Shown here: positions 34,589 through 47,361 of the stretch, piece by piece
Layout of the letters: each line of letters opens with the position of its first letter
Numbering within the stretch: position 1 is the stretch's first letter
From: Nereocystis luetkeana
Lineage: Eukaryota; Sar; Phaeophyceae; Laminariales; Laminariaceae
DNA: 64,000 nucleotides
Direction of reading: 5' to 3'
NCBI GenBank assembly: GCA_031213475.1
Contig: JARUPZ010000024.1
Coordinates: 3,073,403-3,137,402, forward strand
Position numbers and translations under genes: made by a program
The notes under the pieces: model-generated
The model's input: the letters and a program-made list of their open reading frames with translations, nothing else
The model's database searches: none
Told to the model about the DNA's origin: nothing

Positions 34589-35884
34589 TTGATATATTAC
34601 ATCGACCAATCGACCCTTGACCCGACTATCGTCGATGAGCTCAAGGTCTGGCCTTCGTGCAGTCCGCTGGACGACGTCCCGTCTAGATACGAGGTGGAAG
34701 ACGCGGTCAGGGCGATAGCGAACCGCAAGGCGGTTGGGCCTGATGGTCTCCCAGCTGAACTTCTGAAGGTCCTGGCCGACGAGGGAGACTCGGACACCTT
34801 GGGAAGCTTCTACGAGATTATCGTCGCTGTGTGGAGGGGAGGGGTCGTGCCGCAGCAATGGAAGGATGCAACGATTAAGGTGCTGCACAAGAAGAAAGAC
34901 AGGACGGAGTGTGGTAACTACCGTGGCATTTCCCTTATCGCGCATGCCGGCAAAGTACTTCTCAAAGTCATCGCGCGCCGACACTGCGACTACTGCGACC
35001 GGGAAGGCATCCTGCCAGAGGAGCAGTGTGGCTTTAGACTCGAACGATCGACGGTCGACATGATGTTTGTGGTGCGACGCTTGCAGGAATTGGCAAGGAA
35101 GAAGGACACTCCGCTGTTCATGTGCTTTGTCGACCTCACCAAAGCCTATGACTCCGTCGACCGAACCCTCCTGTGGGCTGTCTTGGCTCGCTTTGGCGTG
35201 CCACCTAGAATGCTCACCGTTATCCGCCAATTCCACGACGGCATGCGAGCATGCGTGCGGCTGGATGACGGCGAGTGCTCAGATATGTTCGACGTGAAAC
35301 AGGGCCTACGGCAAGGGTGTGTGCTCGCGCCATTGTTGTTCAACATGTTTTTTACAGCGGTGCTGCGTGTGGCGGAGAAACGTTTCGCTGCTGCTGATAA
35401 AGCCATCACGAACAGCTTGGTGCAACCCCAACAGAAGCAGGAGAAGAAGAAAAAGAAGACGGGGAAGGCACGGGCCGGGCACGCCGACGGACAGGGGAAT
35501 GATAAAGAGGCCCAGACACTGTGGGCTATGCTCTATGCTGACGATGCGGGCATAGTATCGAGATCACCCAACGGCCTGGAGAGGATGATGACGGTGATCG
35601 TGTCTGCATGTGCCGCTTTCGGCCTGACGGTCTCGGAGGCCAAGACGGAGATAATGTGTCTGCAAACCAATGATGGGGGGAACGTGCCGTTCACCGTCAC
35701 CGCCGCCGGCCAAGTATACAAACAAACGACCGAGTTTGTGTATCTGGGCGGGGCTATCAGCGCAGATTGGACGGGCAGAAGTGTCGAGGTAACGCGTCGA
35801 CCCCAGAGGGCATGGGCAAGCTTCGGGCGGTATATGATGGAAATTTATGACCGCCCGGGTGTGCGCCTACGCCTGAAGGTGTGA
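34589..35884 (+). pseudogene. LINE-B reverse transcriptase, near-complete
   Basis: 431 open codons include [66 protein letters not shown], the catalytic LYADDAG (Tyr codon at about 35,534), [11 protein letters not shown] and [15 protein letters not shown] Lys-rich insert of about 28 residues lies before the YADD block. The enzyme would reverse-transcribe LINE RNA at the target. The frame ends in TGA at 35,882-35,884; two more in-frame stops follow (35,933 and 35,954). The same frame then continues openly, so three nonsense codons separate two otherwise intact parts. It is related to but clearly distinct from LINE-A. Confidence 0.85.
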
Positions 35885-35983
35885 ATGCTGAGAGCCGAGG
35901 TGATCGAAACGTTGCTCTACGGTTGCGTTACTTAGAGCCCGAGCAAGACTGATTAGAGTAGGCTACGGGAGGTCCACCACAAG

Positions 35984-36547
35984 ATGCTCCTCCGATGCAT
36001 CGGCTGGCGAAAACGAAAGCGCGAAGACCACATCCTATCCTATGCTAGCGCGCTTCTCAGGACAAAATCTGAAAGCGTTGAGACGACGGTATGCCGACGT
36101 AGGTTCTTGTTTGCGGGCTTTGTGACACGCATGGGAGAGGAGCGTTTGCCGAAGAGGGTGATGTTTGGGGAGATGGTTGGGGGTAAGGGTTACTCCGGAG
36201 GACAGGAGTGGGACTGGATGAGGTACCTTGGGGAGGACCTCAAGGAGTTCGGCATCAAGCTCGAAGGGTGGCGCAAGGCAGCACAGAAAACCGGCAGATG
36301 GTTCCGACGGGTCGAGGAAGGGGCGGAGGCCTTCATGCGGAAATGGCATACACATGAGAAGGAGGCATCGGCAGAACGGCATATAACAGCTGCAACCACG
36401 ACCACAGCCGTTGACGCCAACGCGAGTGCGCAGAATGGCAGGCAAGAGGGGGGGGGCGAAAGGGGGGCGAGGGGGAATGGGGGGGGGAGGGGGGAGGGGC
36501 GGTCTGCCCAACAGACTGAAGCCTGGTTGTGGCCATCATCGTCATGA
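35984..36547 (+). pseudogene. LINE-B ORF2 C-terminal domain
   Basis: It is in the same frame as the reverse transcriptase. It carries HILSYASALL, RRRFLFAGF and ERLPKRVMFGE, which match the LINE-A C-terminal domain. Charged residues and a Gly/Arg low-complexity tail encoded by a G-rich run (about 36,448-36,500) follow. The conserved block is typical of APE-type LINE ORF2 termini; its biochemical role is not established here. Confidence 0.75.
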
Positions 36548-37014
36548 TGCACTCCCTTCTTTGGGACCCAAGTAACTAGCATGGTGCCACCTGGGCAACT
36601 TTGCGTGTCTGTATGCTCCAGTGCCTGCCTTTCGTATTATCTTTCCCCCCCGCCCGTGATTATCGCTTTTTTGTCCCTTCTTTTTTTTCATTTTTCTTTC
36701 ATTCCCGTTTGTACCTCTGTGTCTTTGTTAGTATGGTCCGTTTTGCCTTTTTTTGCGTTTTGCTATTTGCTTCTGTTTTTGTTTTGTTTTGTTTTGTTTT
36801 GCTTCGCTTCATATTCTTTCTTAGGTTTTTGTCTGCTTTTAATGGTCTCCTTTTTGCTTCCCTGGTGTCCGCAGTGGTGGAGTGCGTATGCTTCTTTTTT
36901 GTTTTTTGCCTCTGTTTCACTTGAGGTATTTCTTCCACTCCAGAGTTATTGGAGCCTGTCCTGCAACCACGGACTGCTTTGTATTGTGAGTTAATGTGAG
37001 AACAACAACAACAG

Positions 37015-40000
37015 CAAGAATATTACGAGCATCGTCTGACCTTTGCTCAGGACGACCCAATCCGGCACAATGTTCGGTCGATGACCACCATAATTACAGC
37101 CGTTCTTCGTGCATTTACATTTTGCGTTTCCACTGCTGCTGCCGTCTCCATCATCCTCGTGTTTTGTGATTAAGTAAGTTCGACGTCGTTTTCATGTCAT
37201 TATCTTTCCAGCACGGCCGTCTGATCTCTTCTCTGACACCTCGATTTAACACACCTCATCCTCTCGATTATAGTGACAATATTGACGACCGTTCATTCGG
37301 ATATTTCGGCGTCCGATCCTGCGGGCGCTCCTTGCATCTGTGGCATTTGGATATTTAGTACTAGTCACACTCGCACTTACTCGCAACATTCAGGCAGTAT
37401 TTCGAGATTTGAAGTTGAGTACTGCTCACACTCCCAGTTGTAGTTACTCGTAATGTTGAGGCCGTAAGCACCCTAATAGTCTCAGCATTCAGAGTTCGAA
37501 ATTAGCTCGATACGGAAACAATCGATACTCCGAGTTTGGTCCCTCTGCAGTGCGTTTATCGTATTACCCGCAGATTCTATTGCATCGTGAAGCTGCAACC
37601 AGCAACTAATCAAGGTGCAGTGTGAGATTCCAGAGAGGCAGCAAGCACATAAAAAATATTGCACAATTAATCATTTTAACGCCTATTGAGGTCCTACATC
37701 AAGTGAGTTACAAAGTGGTTTTCATTAATTAAAAGCACGGGGCCACAATGAATGTCCAACCTATGTACGTACTCACCTATCATAGCTCCTATATTATCTA
37801 AAGGAATCTGGCCCGACCGCCGTGGGGGCGGGAGGGCCTTTTATTCCCCAAGACAGTATAGATACTTCGAAGTATGCCTCCAATTCCCGCCTTCCTGATC
37901 TCGACGTTCTGCAAGGTTTCCAAGGCGATGCGAATGAGTCCGTCCATATATGTAACGCACATAAATGTTTTTGACCCCATTGCTCTACGATCGGCAGCTT
38001 AATGCATTCGTTGAATCGCACAAAAAGGTTTGCTCCAACTGAGCAGGCTGAAATTGACGACTACCCGGTGATCGTAACGAGCGCGACTGGAATGGTGATC
38101 GATCATGCAGTTACTCGTATCAACAGCGCACTGAATTCCAATAGACTAAGAGCGTGCCTACCTCGTAGTCAGTCCTGGACGCCTCGTCCGGTCAGTGTTT
38201 CACAAAGCGCAGTGCTGAACACGAACGCTGAGTGAGATGGGCACACACGCACTCGAGAACTCCTGAGCGGGCCCTATGCCACAAACCAGACCTAGCCACA
38301 ACACCAACCAACCGGCACCATCAACAATGAGAGCGCAAGAAGAAGAAACCGTATTTCAATAAAAGGCTCGAGAGAAACGCAAGTAACTTAATACAGCGTA
38401 TCACCCGCCCACCCCCCCGCCCTAACAGTCGAAGCGCCCCCCAACTCCTGCATCCCAGAACTAGATCCCGCGAAACAGCCATCATTCATCAGGTGACGCC
38501 TCACTGGGTTGCAGAGGCATAAATAAGCGAACGAGTGGCCACCACATAAGTCTATTTTTCTACTTCTTACTTCTTGTCCTACCTTCGACACTCCGAAGTC
38601 AGCAGCATAAAATAACTGATATCGAACGTATTAGACCTATCTATGCCAATGGTACAGCGAAGTTGCAATAAAAAGTTTGAATTTCAAAGATACCCGCCAA
38701 ACTTGTTCAGAACACGCTTCCTATGGGCCACCTAAAAAAAACAAAAAGTTCCTAACTTTTGGAAAAGCCCGAAAAAAGCAAATCTGGGGCCGATGTTGGG
38801 CCAACATCGGCTTGAGAAAAACTCAGGCCGATCTTTGGTTCGAAGCGGCGAGATTCCGAGTCCTCGACAGACATCGACCAACAAAACCAACGATTGCGTC
38901 ACGAATTCTGAACGGAGTACGCTCGTTAGGGGCTCCGACCCACCCTAGGGTCACCGTCTTCACACCATGGCCGGTGTCATGTGGCGGGAGCTGACCAGGC
39001 GTGTGATAAAAAAACAGTTGGCCGCTGGTTTGCACAAAACAGAAGACAAAACTTCTCCATCCGTCTCGAATGGCAAAAAATAGTCTTTTTTTCAGGTTTG
39101 GGAGGATACCGTACGACGCCGGCGGCAAGCTCTCGCCCCCTAGACCATGGATCCGCCTGATATCTTCGAGGCCGTCATCTATACTCGTTGGGCTTGCCAG
39201 ATACCGAGTGGGTTGGCCGCGGGCTGAGTCTATGTCGAGATCGAGGGTCGATCGTCGCACGAGCTGGTTTCGATCACCGTGTTGACAATTTGCGACCAGA
39301 AAAACACAAATTGCGCCGCCTGCAGCCGTTGGGGGAAAAAAATGAAAAAATCAAAATTTTTCCCCTTTTTTTCCCACAGCGGCGGTACGAGAAAATTTTC
39401 GGCTGTTTTTTTAAAGCCATATATTTGAAAAAAAACTTTTCAACTTCGCGTTTCCATTGGCATGGGTCTTGCACCCTCAAAAGGCGGAATTTCGTGCAGT
39501 AGGATAATACAGGCAGTATCGAAGTTCAATTACACGCATTCCGGCAGGAACTCCAGTGTTCACATCAGCACTACGGTACTAACTCCAGTGGCCGCTGTGG
39601 ATATTGTTCTACTCGAGGACGTCCAAAATTAAACTCTGCGCAGGTGATGAAGATACGAGCTATCATCGCTGTTTGTTGGCAACCCTCTCCATCGACCCGA
39701 CGAGAACGTGTCCCTCTGATTGATCAGTCCGAGAGTGTATCAGAGTGCAGACAAGCGCGAGGGGGGCAAGGACAAAACGGACGGTACGACGAACAAGAGT
39801 ATACACCATGCAGTGGGACGGAAAACGAAACCGAAGTCTCGATTGATATTAAGACTTGTAATATGCAGTCATAGTGTACTACGCCAAACCTTCGCAGCAA
39901 CGGGCAAAGATCCCTACGACATAACGGTCCGGGCGATATTTTCAATCGATATTTTCAATCGGGGAAATGCACCTCGACCTGTCTGTTTCTAAATAATTTA

Positions 40001-40880
40001 ATTGCGAGTTAACACCTATTATTAGGGAACATAGGAGGCCTCTCCGCCCCAATGGCGCAGGGGGCATATTATTTGTTCGACCGTTAGCCCGAACGAATTA
40101 CGAAGCGTATGAGGTGCAGTGGCAAACCTCTGTGAAGGTCGAAACAACGTATGCGGAACCTCAAGACTGCTTAAATCACACGTTAAGGCGTCTGACGACT
40201 CTGTCGACGTCTTGGCTGTGGTGGATTATTATGATTACTCGCATTCATTATTTTGCCTCCTGGTCCATGAATGAACCCAATTCGCCATTTATTTCCACTC
40301 TCAGGCCGTTTTGGTTTGAGGAACAACGTTTTTGAGGTTGGAAATAGACATGTTGCTGCTTTTCAATGTGCCCACGTCAAGCGGGCTAACCGAGACGGCT
40401 CCTCTCGGAGTTAGTCTGACCGCTCTCGGAGAGATACCCAGGCCAGGCTCCAGCTAAATTTCAGGGTATATCTCAGAAACATGGCCTTAACGTTCGGTAG
40501 TTGAACAAATGTAGGACGCTGACCCTGAACATGCTCGTGTGTTTAGATTTGAGTCCACCACACCAATGCGTATATATATGCGTATAACCCCCCCACCGAT
40601 TCGGTTGGCATTGTGAAGGCGGGTAAATGTTGGAAAATGTCCGAACATTGCAGGGATACGTATAGGTATTACATGCTGCGTTGGAGGTTGTACAACGAAC
40701 GCAGGGAGTTTTGTTGTGTTTCCCAACTGGACCAGTGTAGAAGGGGGCAAACGTACCGGAATGAATTGCCTCCTGCTCCTATGTTTATGGTTCGTATACA
40801 TTATGAGTCTGATTTTTCCCACCGAAACGATATATTTATGTTATGAGCACGTGCCGTACGGTATGCACTTCCGATGAATA
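37015..40880. other. Unexplained DNA, no gene recognised
   Basis: Frames reach 145 codons (38,823-39,260, minus) without recognisable domains. A perfect hairpin lies at 38,789-38,811, and a weaker A/T-tract hairpin near 39,310-39,395 pairs CCGCCTGCAG with its inverse imperfectly. Loose relatives of the ACTCCGAGTA array lie at 37,360-37,530. Confidence 0.5.
38789..38811. repeat. Perfect 11-bp-stem hairpin
   Basis: GCCGATGTTGG and its exact inverse are separated by one base. A poly-A-like stretch lies upstream, with no T run directly after it. Function unknown. Confidence 0.5.
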
Positions 40881-40883
40881 GAT

Positions 40884-40932
40884 CATATATATATATATAT
40901 ATATATATAAATATATATTATATATATAACCG
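40884..40932. repeat. (AT)n microsatellite
   Basis: An interrupted AT dinucleotide run of about 45 bp. Confidence 0.9.
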
Positions 40933-41616
40933 GCGAGACTATCCAACGCATCATCTGCAAACCAGTGTACTCTCTCGCGCATGTGAAACTGGGGAGTAAC
41001 AGATGGCACCATGACAAGATTTCTAAACACATACATGTCGAATGACAAACGATTGGCAATCTATTTCAACTCCCGCCAACAAAGAAAGCGCACGCTACGC
41101 CTCATTCGGAGTGTCTGTAGTGCAGATTTGACAAAAAAAGGCGACGTTATACTAGTAGTACACTCTTCTACTTGCAATAATGGCACGCTCCAACACCCTT
41201 TACTTGGTATGCGACACTAAGCACGCATGTTTGTGTTTGGGTCGTGCAACACGGATACGCCAGAACTCGTTCGCTCGAAAGTACGAACTTCATTATCCAG
41301 ATCATCTTCATCCCTTTGACTTAAAGTATGACGCGTGACCACGCTCTAGGTATAACAGCCCTTGCATGTCGGTTTCGGTGTTTTTTCTACCGCACCGGTG
41401 GGTTTGCGCGCGAAAACCGACCTACTGCCATGAAAAACGCCTTGCAACCGCGAGTCCACGGGTTCGGGGTTCCCGATCGTGACCGGCGTACAAATGGAGC
41501 CAGCTACCTACCTGTGGGTTTCGGAGTTTGGAAAAAACAAAATACAGCCGAGTGTTCGAGCTTACATAGATGATTATTTGTGCTTGTATCCCAGTTCTAT
41601 TGATTGGTTACTCCTA
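40933..41616. other. Unexplained DNA
   Basis: No gene, repeat or site recognised. Confidence 0.5.
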
Positions 41617-41725
41617 TTACGGGGGACCATAGAGGTTAATAGAACATACGGTACACACAAAAACCTCTATACTTCCGTATTTTTACTAACAATATATGGT
41701 CCTATTTACTATGGTACTACTTCCT
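41617..41725. mobile_element. GGGGACCA MITE (family M3)
   Basis: Runs from TTACGGGGGACCATAG to GGTCCTATTTACTATGGT with a slightly degraded right tip. The central ACGGTAC..ACAAAAACCT is shared with the copy at 46,375-46,474. Confidence 0.68.
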
Positions 41726-44700
41726 AACCATCGCCATCTAGCCCAGCGATGACCGCATTTTCAGGCCGAGCAAGCACTGCTGTAGTACCCGATAAAATCT
41801 TCCCCGACAGGATCTCCGTGGTACGGGCAGGACCCACGGCGACTCCGTTGGAGATGCCAAACCTTCCCTGGCAAATAATATCGATAAGATTGTCTCGTTG
41901 TGGTTGTTGGTGTTGCTGCAGGTCTCTTCTGTCACAGCGGGAGCAGCTTGCGAACCGCTAGCTGGGAGGCCAACGATTGCTGCTGAGGCGGTCACGACGA
42001 TTCCGGGCCGTTTGCCTGAACTAGATTGTACTATCTCAACCATCTCTTTCTTGTAGGTAGATGAAGCAAGCTTGACAATGCTTAGGTGCAGGACGTGTCA
42101 GATGGTGTGTGTGTTGGGGTGGGTGGGGAGTGACGGTGTCGGGGGGGAGCACAAATGCTGCTGCTCGCAGACGGGAAAATTACATCAGTGCGGTACACAC
42201 CACGTGATGATCAATAGAGTTCGGTTGGGACTGCAATTACGAGAAAGTCTCGTTCGCATAGCGAATGACTTCCGCCGCCAGTACATGTAGATACGGTTAA
42301 CTGAAAGTTGCAACGGGTTGTCCACCACCGGTGCGAGATGCAGTTACAATTTCACGCTGGACTACAGTACAACAATTCCACATTTAAGAACCCGACGCTG
42401 CCTCCGACACGATGCAACGTCGTTGGACTCGTGATAATTACCACGAACGTCAACCGTGGTTACTCTACTACAGTAGTAGTTTACTTCGCATATATGCGCA
42501 CTGCAGCAATGCAAAGCTCCGTTTCGCAGGGATATTCCGGGTCGTTAATTAACCACGAGCTTGCTTCGAGGCTCTCGCAATACGACACCTTCCCCGTCGT
42601 TCCCTATAAATAAAGAAGCCACTCCCGAAAAACATACCTCAATGCCCCATTAGTGTATTTCATACGTAGGCTCTCGCAATACAACACCTTCCCCGTCGTT
42701 CCCTATAAAGAAGCCACGCCCGAAAAACATACCTCAATGCCCCATTAGTGTATTTCATACGTACGTATGTCGTACTAGTTCTCTACCCCTCTCCCTCCTG
42801 TAGTAGAGGAAACATCGCCAATGCCGTACTTGCAGCAGTGTCTAGAGCAGCCCTACCTTCCCCGCAAAACAGCCGCCCGGAAATTCGCTCCCCTCTGTCC
42901 ACCGTACTTCAGCAACCGACTTAAAGTTTGTTGGAAGTTTCCTCAAAAGGCTAGCATGGTCGATGTGCGACCATGACTATATATTGCATGAGGCAGGTTC
43001 ACTCGTGTGGCACAACCAAATCAATATTCGAACTCGCTGAGACATTGAGCTCTGCACCGAACATGAGCGAGATATGTGGTCGCGGTAAGTTGGATACGGC
43101 TACTGCGACCACAACGCCCACTTGGTTTATGGACACAAAATAGCACCATTGCGATCCGAGGAAAACTCATTTTGTTCGAAGCGGGGAAACGTCAGGAACT
43201 GTGATATCTGTTACCGTGGCCGGCTCGTTTCTCAGCTTCCAACCCTGCCTGCTGCAATCGATATTGGGGGGGCAATCTGGAGGGCTGGCATCCTACTGGG
43301 GTCAGGCTCTGATGGGAATGGTGTCAAAAGAGGTAGCAAAGTTAGTAAAGTAGTACTCCACGGTGCCGCCTAGCACCGCATCCCTACCATTGAACTATCC
43401 GTACACACTTCAGTAGTGACGCGTATCAACTGAAAAAGCAAACGTTATTTATTTGATATAATTCGATTGATTTTCTAAAATCAAAAACAGTTTCACCTTT
43501 ATTAGTTGACTTAGTGGGTTTTCTGCAGAATAGGTATCCCTCTTAGTGGGTACCTCGATCACTATTTGTTTTATTGATTTCTCGGTACATTGTTATTCAT
43601 AGTTTTCCCTTGAACCGTCCACACGGGCTCTGTCCGCCGTGCTGTGCCCCTACAGGACCATGCAATGACTATGGCTCGACAATTGTTGTCTCCTGTGCCT
43701 GTTACATCTGTCATATATATGGTACAACAATATAACATTGTATTGTGTAAACTCCGGCGTGGCATGTGCCTTATCTCCTGTTCGCTCCTCCTGCAAAACC
43801 CCTGTACTATTATATCGGCCACTATACAGCAAACACTACAAGGATTGCGAGACTTTATAAGTCTTCATTGGCCGAGCACGTCAACCCCGAGCACCAGCTA
43901 CCACGCTTCCTCACACCCCGAGCACCAGCTGTGTGCCACGTAACCACCGCTATTGTTCTTCAGAGTGTCGTGCAGAAAACTGATATCGGCCGCCATCTCT
44001 CCACTCACTCAAGCCAATGCGCTTCTTCGTGATGGTGTTTCCTTCTACTGAGAAACAGAAGTTCTGACGCGGCGGACGATGTTTTGCACCGCGAGATAAA
44101 TAAATGCGGTGCCAACTTAACGACGGTCGGAAACGTGCTTCGCTTTCATGTCCAGACTTCCGTGGGTTTTTCACACATCCGACATCTGAAACCGACGTGC
44201 TCCTCTGGTTGCGACAAAGAGATCCTTCGTTCGTCAATGGCTTCATTCACCGAACTAAGCGGCCGCCGTCGTGTGTGCGGGGGGGTGGATGTGTGTGTCT
44301 GTGCCTACAGGTATACTCGCGCATAAATGTGTCTGGCTTGAGTCCCTTTCTTCAGCAGATGTACGAGAGACATTTAAACTGACCTCCCCTCATCGTATAG
44401 CATGTATGCCATGAAGAATGTGGGGGTCCTCCTGCCCCTTTCTCGTTAGGCTCACCGGGTTGCTTATTCGCAACCTCGTTGGTTACCGTGGTGACGAAAA
44501 TGTGTGCTACATAGATCTAGAAGGTCCTCCAGCTGATGATGCGATTTCGTCGGCAGGTACGCGGCTAGACGCTGGATACCCTTTTCGGCTCCCTGCTGTA
44601 GGCTCCGTCAAGACGAAGCCTCGAAACGCCGCCAAAAAACGAAAGTCTCGGCGACTATAATCGTCTCAACCAAGAAGTTTTGATTTTATGTATTATAGTG

Positions 44701-45099
44701 AGAGAGCGCTCGCGACCGAGATATCGATTAACTTTAGACTAAAAAGTCAATTTTTGGTGCAAGTTGATTGTCAGAGTTAAGGCGAAACACTATCGATATA
44801 GTATTGGTAAATTATGCCATATAGTACGCACGTACCTCGAACCTAGGCATGATGCACATAGTACCGGTGTGTTGATAATGGAACGAGTATATATCTGGGA
44901 ATACTAACAGTAGGTGCTGAATTTTGTTCCTGGTATTATAGACTAAAGTACTTTGTATGTACGATGTAGGTCAGACGCATGATCCATCTTTTGAAGCGCT
45001 TGCACTATTATTGTTGTTTAGCCTTTGGTAAATATGATCGCCAATACGTCTGCAGACACAAAACAAACTAACTGCTGAAGGATCAGAAAATAGGGTACA
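41726..45099. other. Unexplained DNA, no gene recognised
   Basis: Frames stay near or below 100 codons. It contains a 97-bp tandem duplication at 42,571-42,766. A 76-aa-scale frame at 44,418-44,660 has a basic end but no recognisable domain. Confidence 0.5.
42571..42766. repeat. Tandem duplication of about 97 bp
   Basis: Two copies of a unit holding CCTTCCCCGTCGTTCCCTAT and AATGCCCCATTAGTGTATTT. The first has an extra AAAT after CCCTATA. The duplication is recent in appearance. Confidence 0.85.
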
Positions 45100-45240
45100 T
45101 ACATACAGCGTGAGTATGCGCAAGTCGACGCAAGTCGACACATGATATGAGGAAGAAAGGGCTGCAACGTTTTCGTGATGAACATGTAAGGCACGAACCC
45201 TAGTGAGGAAGCCGTAGTGAGGAAGGGGGAAAGAGAGCCT
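45100..45240 (+). mobile_element. Old SINE remnant
   Basis: Diverged match to the SINE body: CGCAAGTCGACGCAAGTCGA, GAAGAAAGGGCTGCAACG, a GTAAGGCACG stretch and GGGGGAAAGAGAGCCT. No tRNA head is recognisable. Confidence 0.5.
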
Positions 45241-45249
45241 ATCAATCAC

Positions 45250-45731
45250 GAACAACATATTCGCCTGATTGAGAGCGAAGTATCTGATTGAGAGCGAGAG
45301 CCAAATAAATTGAAATTTCGGGTCCAGACGCCTCTTGCCATTTCTTGGTAAGTAGGGGACGGGCTATTCCAAGAAGCGGCGCAAATTGAAGGTCTCGTCA
45401 GCAGCGTCGCGAGCATATGCGTGTCATCGTCATCGGATGCTGCAGCTAGGAGCTAGACAAGTCGCTAGATTTCCCCAGATTGGCTATTCCTGCCTCAAAC
45501 TGTTTCGCCTCGGGCGGTGGGCTCTACTGTAGCTTCTGCTCCCGGCTGTAGCTCCACAACGAGAGACTCCCACACGATGACCAGGGAAGCGGCTTGAAGC
45601 TACGGGCTAGCCCTTCAATTCAAGCTACACAGCAAGCCCCACCTCTCAGCGGTAGTCCGGCTACAGCGTATCGCGCAATCTCGCTCTCAATCAGATACTA
45701 CGCTCTCAATCAGGCGAATATTATGTTGTTC
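45250..45731. mobile_element. TIR element of 482 bp (family M4)
   Basis: The ends GAACAACATATTCGCCTG and its near-inverse extend for about 55 bp. Each arm contains TCTGATTGAGAGCG-type repeats twice. The middle has no coding frame. A solo TCTGATTGAAAGC at about 47,452 may be a relative. Target duplication not resolved; its right tip abuts an M3 MITE. Confidence 0.65.
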
Positions 45732-45860
45732 AAGGGGGAACACAGAAAATAAGACCTAGGATACACCCACATACACATATATATATATAAATATATATAT
45801 ATATATCCCTATCTTAATATCAATATCAATATTTTGGTCCTATTTACTTTAGTCCCCGTA
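45729..45860. mobile_element. Diverged GGGGACCA MITE (family M3) with (AT)n expansion
   Basis: Left TTCAAGGGGGAACACAG and right GGTCCTATTTACTTTAG match the M3 termini. The centre has grown into an AT microsatellite (45,777-45,806). Confidence 0.55.
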
Positions 45861-45945
45861 CTAGTATGCGACCTCGAATTTGAGCTACGATTGGGAGGGA
45901 GAGAGAAATATGGGCGAAGGCAATAAACGGGAAAACATGATAATA
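45861..45945 (+). mobile_element. Old SINE tail remnant
   Basis: The stretch GGGAGGGAGAGAGAAATATG..GCGAAGGCAATAAACGGGAA resembles the last 80 bp of the SINE body. Confidence 0.4.
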
Positions 45946-46336
45946 AGGGGAAAAAACTAAATATATATATATTAATGCGTAGTTAACCCCAATCACATCG
46001 TTTAGCCTTAACACCAATTATAACCAGTGACAACCACGCAGCGTCGAGAACTAATTTTCCACCCGCGGGTCCGAAAATGTTACGAGACACGTCTAGCAAT
46101 AATATAAATATGCGCTGTCAACGGTGTAGGGCCGAGGTTTGCACACTGAAACCTAGCAGTTTGGTAAGGCATGCCAAGGCAAAGGTGCTGTCTGTTAAGG
46201 GGTGAAAGCACTGTCTCCTGACATCTTTACTCGGGCGCGCATATCAGCCTCACGCTTTATTCATGGCTGTACTAAAGTTAGGTGTGTTCTTATCCGGGGT
46301 ATACCATACTGGGCTACGCTGATAATATTACCAGCG

Positions 46337-46372
46337 CTACTACTACTACTGCTACTACTACTACTGTTAATA
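46337..46372. repeat. (ACT)n microsatellite
   Basis: CTACTACTACTACTGCTACT with minor interruptions. Confidence 0.85.
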
Positions 46373-46374
46373 CT

Positions 46375-46474
46375 ATTACAATAATAGTAAATAGGACCAA
46401 TTATTCTTGGTAAAAATATTTAAATAGATAGGTTTTGTCTGTACCGTAGGTTCTATTTTGTATGGTCCCCCGAA
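46375..46474. mobile_element. GGGGACCA MITE (family M3), inverted copy
   Basis: Reads the inverse of the 41,617 copy: AGTAAATAGGACCAA on the left and TATGGTCCCCCGAAATA on the right. Confidence 0.65.
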
Positions 46475-47149
46475 ATAGGGGTTTACTGGTGTTGCTTGTG
46501 CCTGCTTCGGTTTGTTTCCTGGGTAATCAGGCATGTATTCTGTTTTGAGGGACGCGCGCGGAAACGTTTCAATAAAACAAACGCTTGAAACTGTGTCCCA
46601 CCGCTGACGAGAAATGCGAAGGTGTTTACCGAACTCGTGCTGAGCTACCAGGTAGGTGTAGCGGCAAGAGATCGATCGGAAACCCAACCACGGGTAAGCC
46701 GTGTATTATACCAGGGAGATACAATGCTCCCATTTTGCTCTTTGTCCTCACAGTAGGCCCTTTCAATTTGGCACCCCGGCCCCGAGTAAGGGATCCCAGT
46801 GAGCCTCTCAGGGCCAGTGAGCGTGGCAGGGCCAGCGAAGTACCCAACAGAAACAGGGTGCCAGGTAGTACAGAGCGAGTAGTAGTATACGTACAACAAG
46901 CAGAGGGGAGCAGTGTATAGGTAAAAACTCACTGAGGTATGCATATCGGTATAGGGATTTACTGCTGTACGTGGTAGGTGCATTGGCTTCTCTGCGCCCC
47001 CCGCCGGGGGGCCATACATTGGTTTCGCATGTACGTAGCGCACCACAGTCTAGCATGCACTGCTCGACCTTCAAAGACGGTACCTGGTATGTTGTATAGT
47101 AGGTATTTTTGTGTTTCTTTCATCAGCACTTTCACTTTCCAGCTCAAAA

Positions 47150-47290
47150 CTCGCGTAGGAGGCTTTACCCTCAGCGATCTTCTATACAAGCCGTGGTCAC
47201 AGGTGTCGTCGATTTTCCCCCCCCGGTACGTGCTTTTTTGTTTTCGCGCATAGGGTTCAGCATTTCCACTGCTCGTCTATTTTCATCGAA
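47150..47290 (-). mobile_element. Old SINE remnant, inverted
   Basis: CCCCCCGGTACGTGC, TTTTCGCGCATAGG and CATTTCCACTGCTCGTC are diverged inverse matches to the SINE body. Confidence 0.4.
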
Positions 47291-47361
47291 CGTAGCTAAC
47301 TAACTCACGCTCTCGCGCTTTCCGCTACTCATTTTGTAATGATGGAAGAATTAGCCCCTAC

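Larger units (their letters stand above)
34568..37014 (+). mobile_element. LINE-B, 5'-truncated, (AAC)n tail
   Basis: Contains the reverse transcriptase (34,589-35,884), the ORF2 C-terminus (to 36,547), then about 470 bp of T/C-rich 3' UTR ending GTGAGAACAACAACAACAGC at about 36,998-37,014. The tail is (AAC)n, unlike the (AC)n of LINE-A. A second LINE-B tail lies at 57,795-57,882. The 5' break falls just upstream of the reverse transcriptase, so the endonuclease is missing. The insertion appears to sit in the ACTCCGAGTA array. Confidence 0.85.
45946..47149. other. Unexplained DNA around an M3 MITE
   Basis: Apart from the trinucleotide run and MITE listed at 46,337-46,474, no gene is recognised. 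The longest frame, 133 codons on the minus strand (46,645-47,046), is featureless. Confidence 0.5.

Noticed and set aside
34547-35236. 229-codon minus-strand frame
   Set aside because: It is antisense to the LINE-B reverse transcriptase, whose motifs are unambiguous on the plus strand.
36601-36994. Phe/Leu-rich frame looking like a membrane protein
   Set aside because: It is translated from the T-rich LINE-B 3' UTR; the same effect gives Phe-rich frames in every LINE-A 3' UTR.
38823-39260. 145-codon minus-strand frame
   Set aside because: No domain, overlapping frames on the other strand and no supporting signals; length is within chance.
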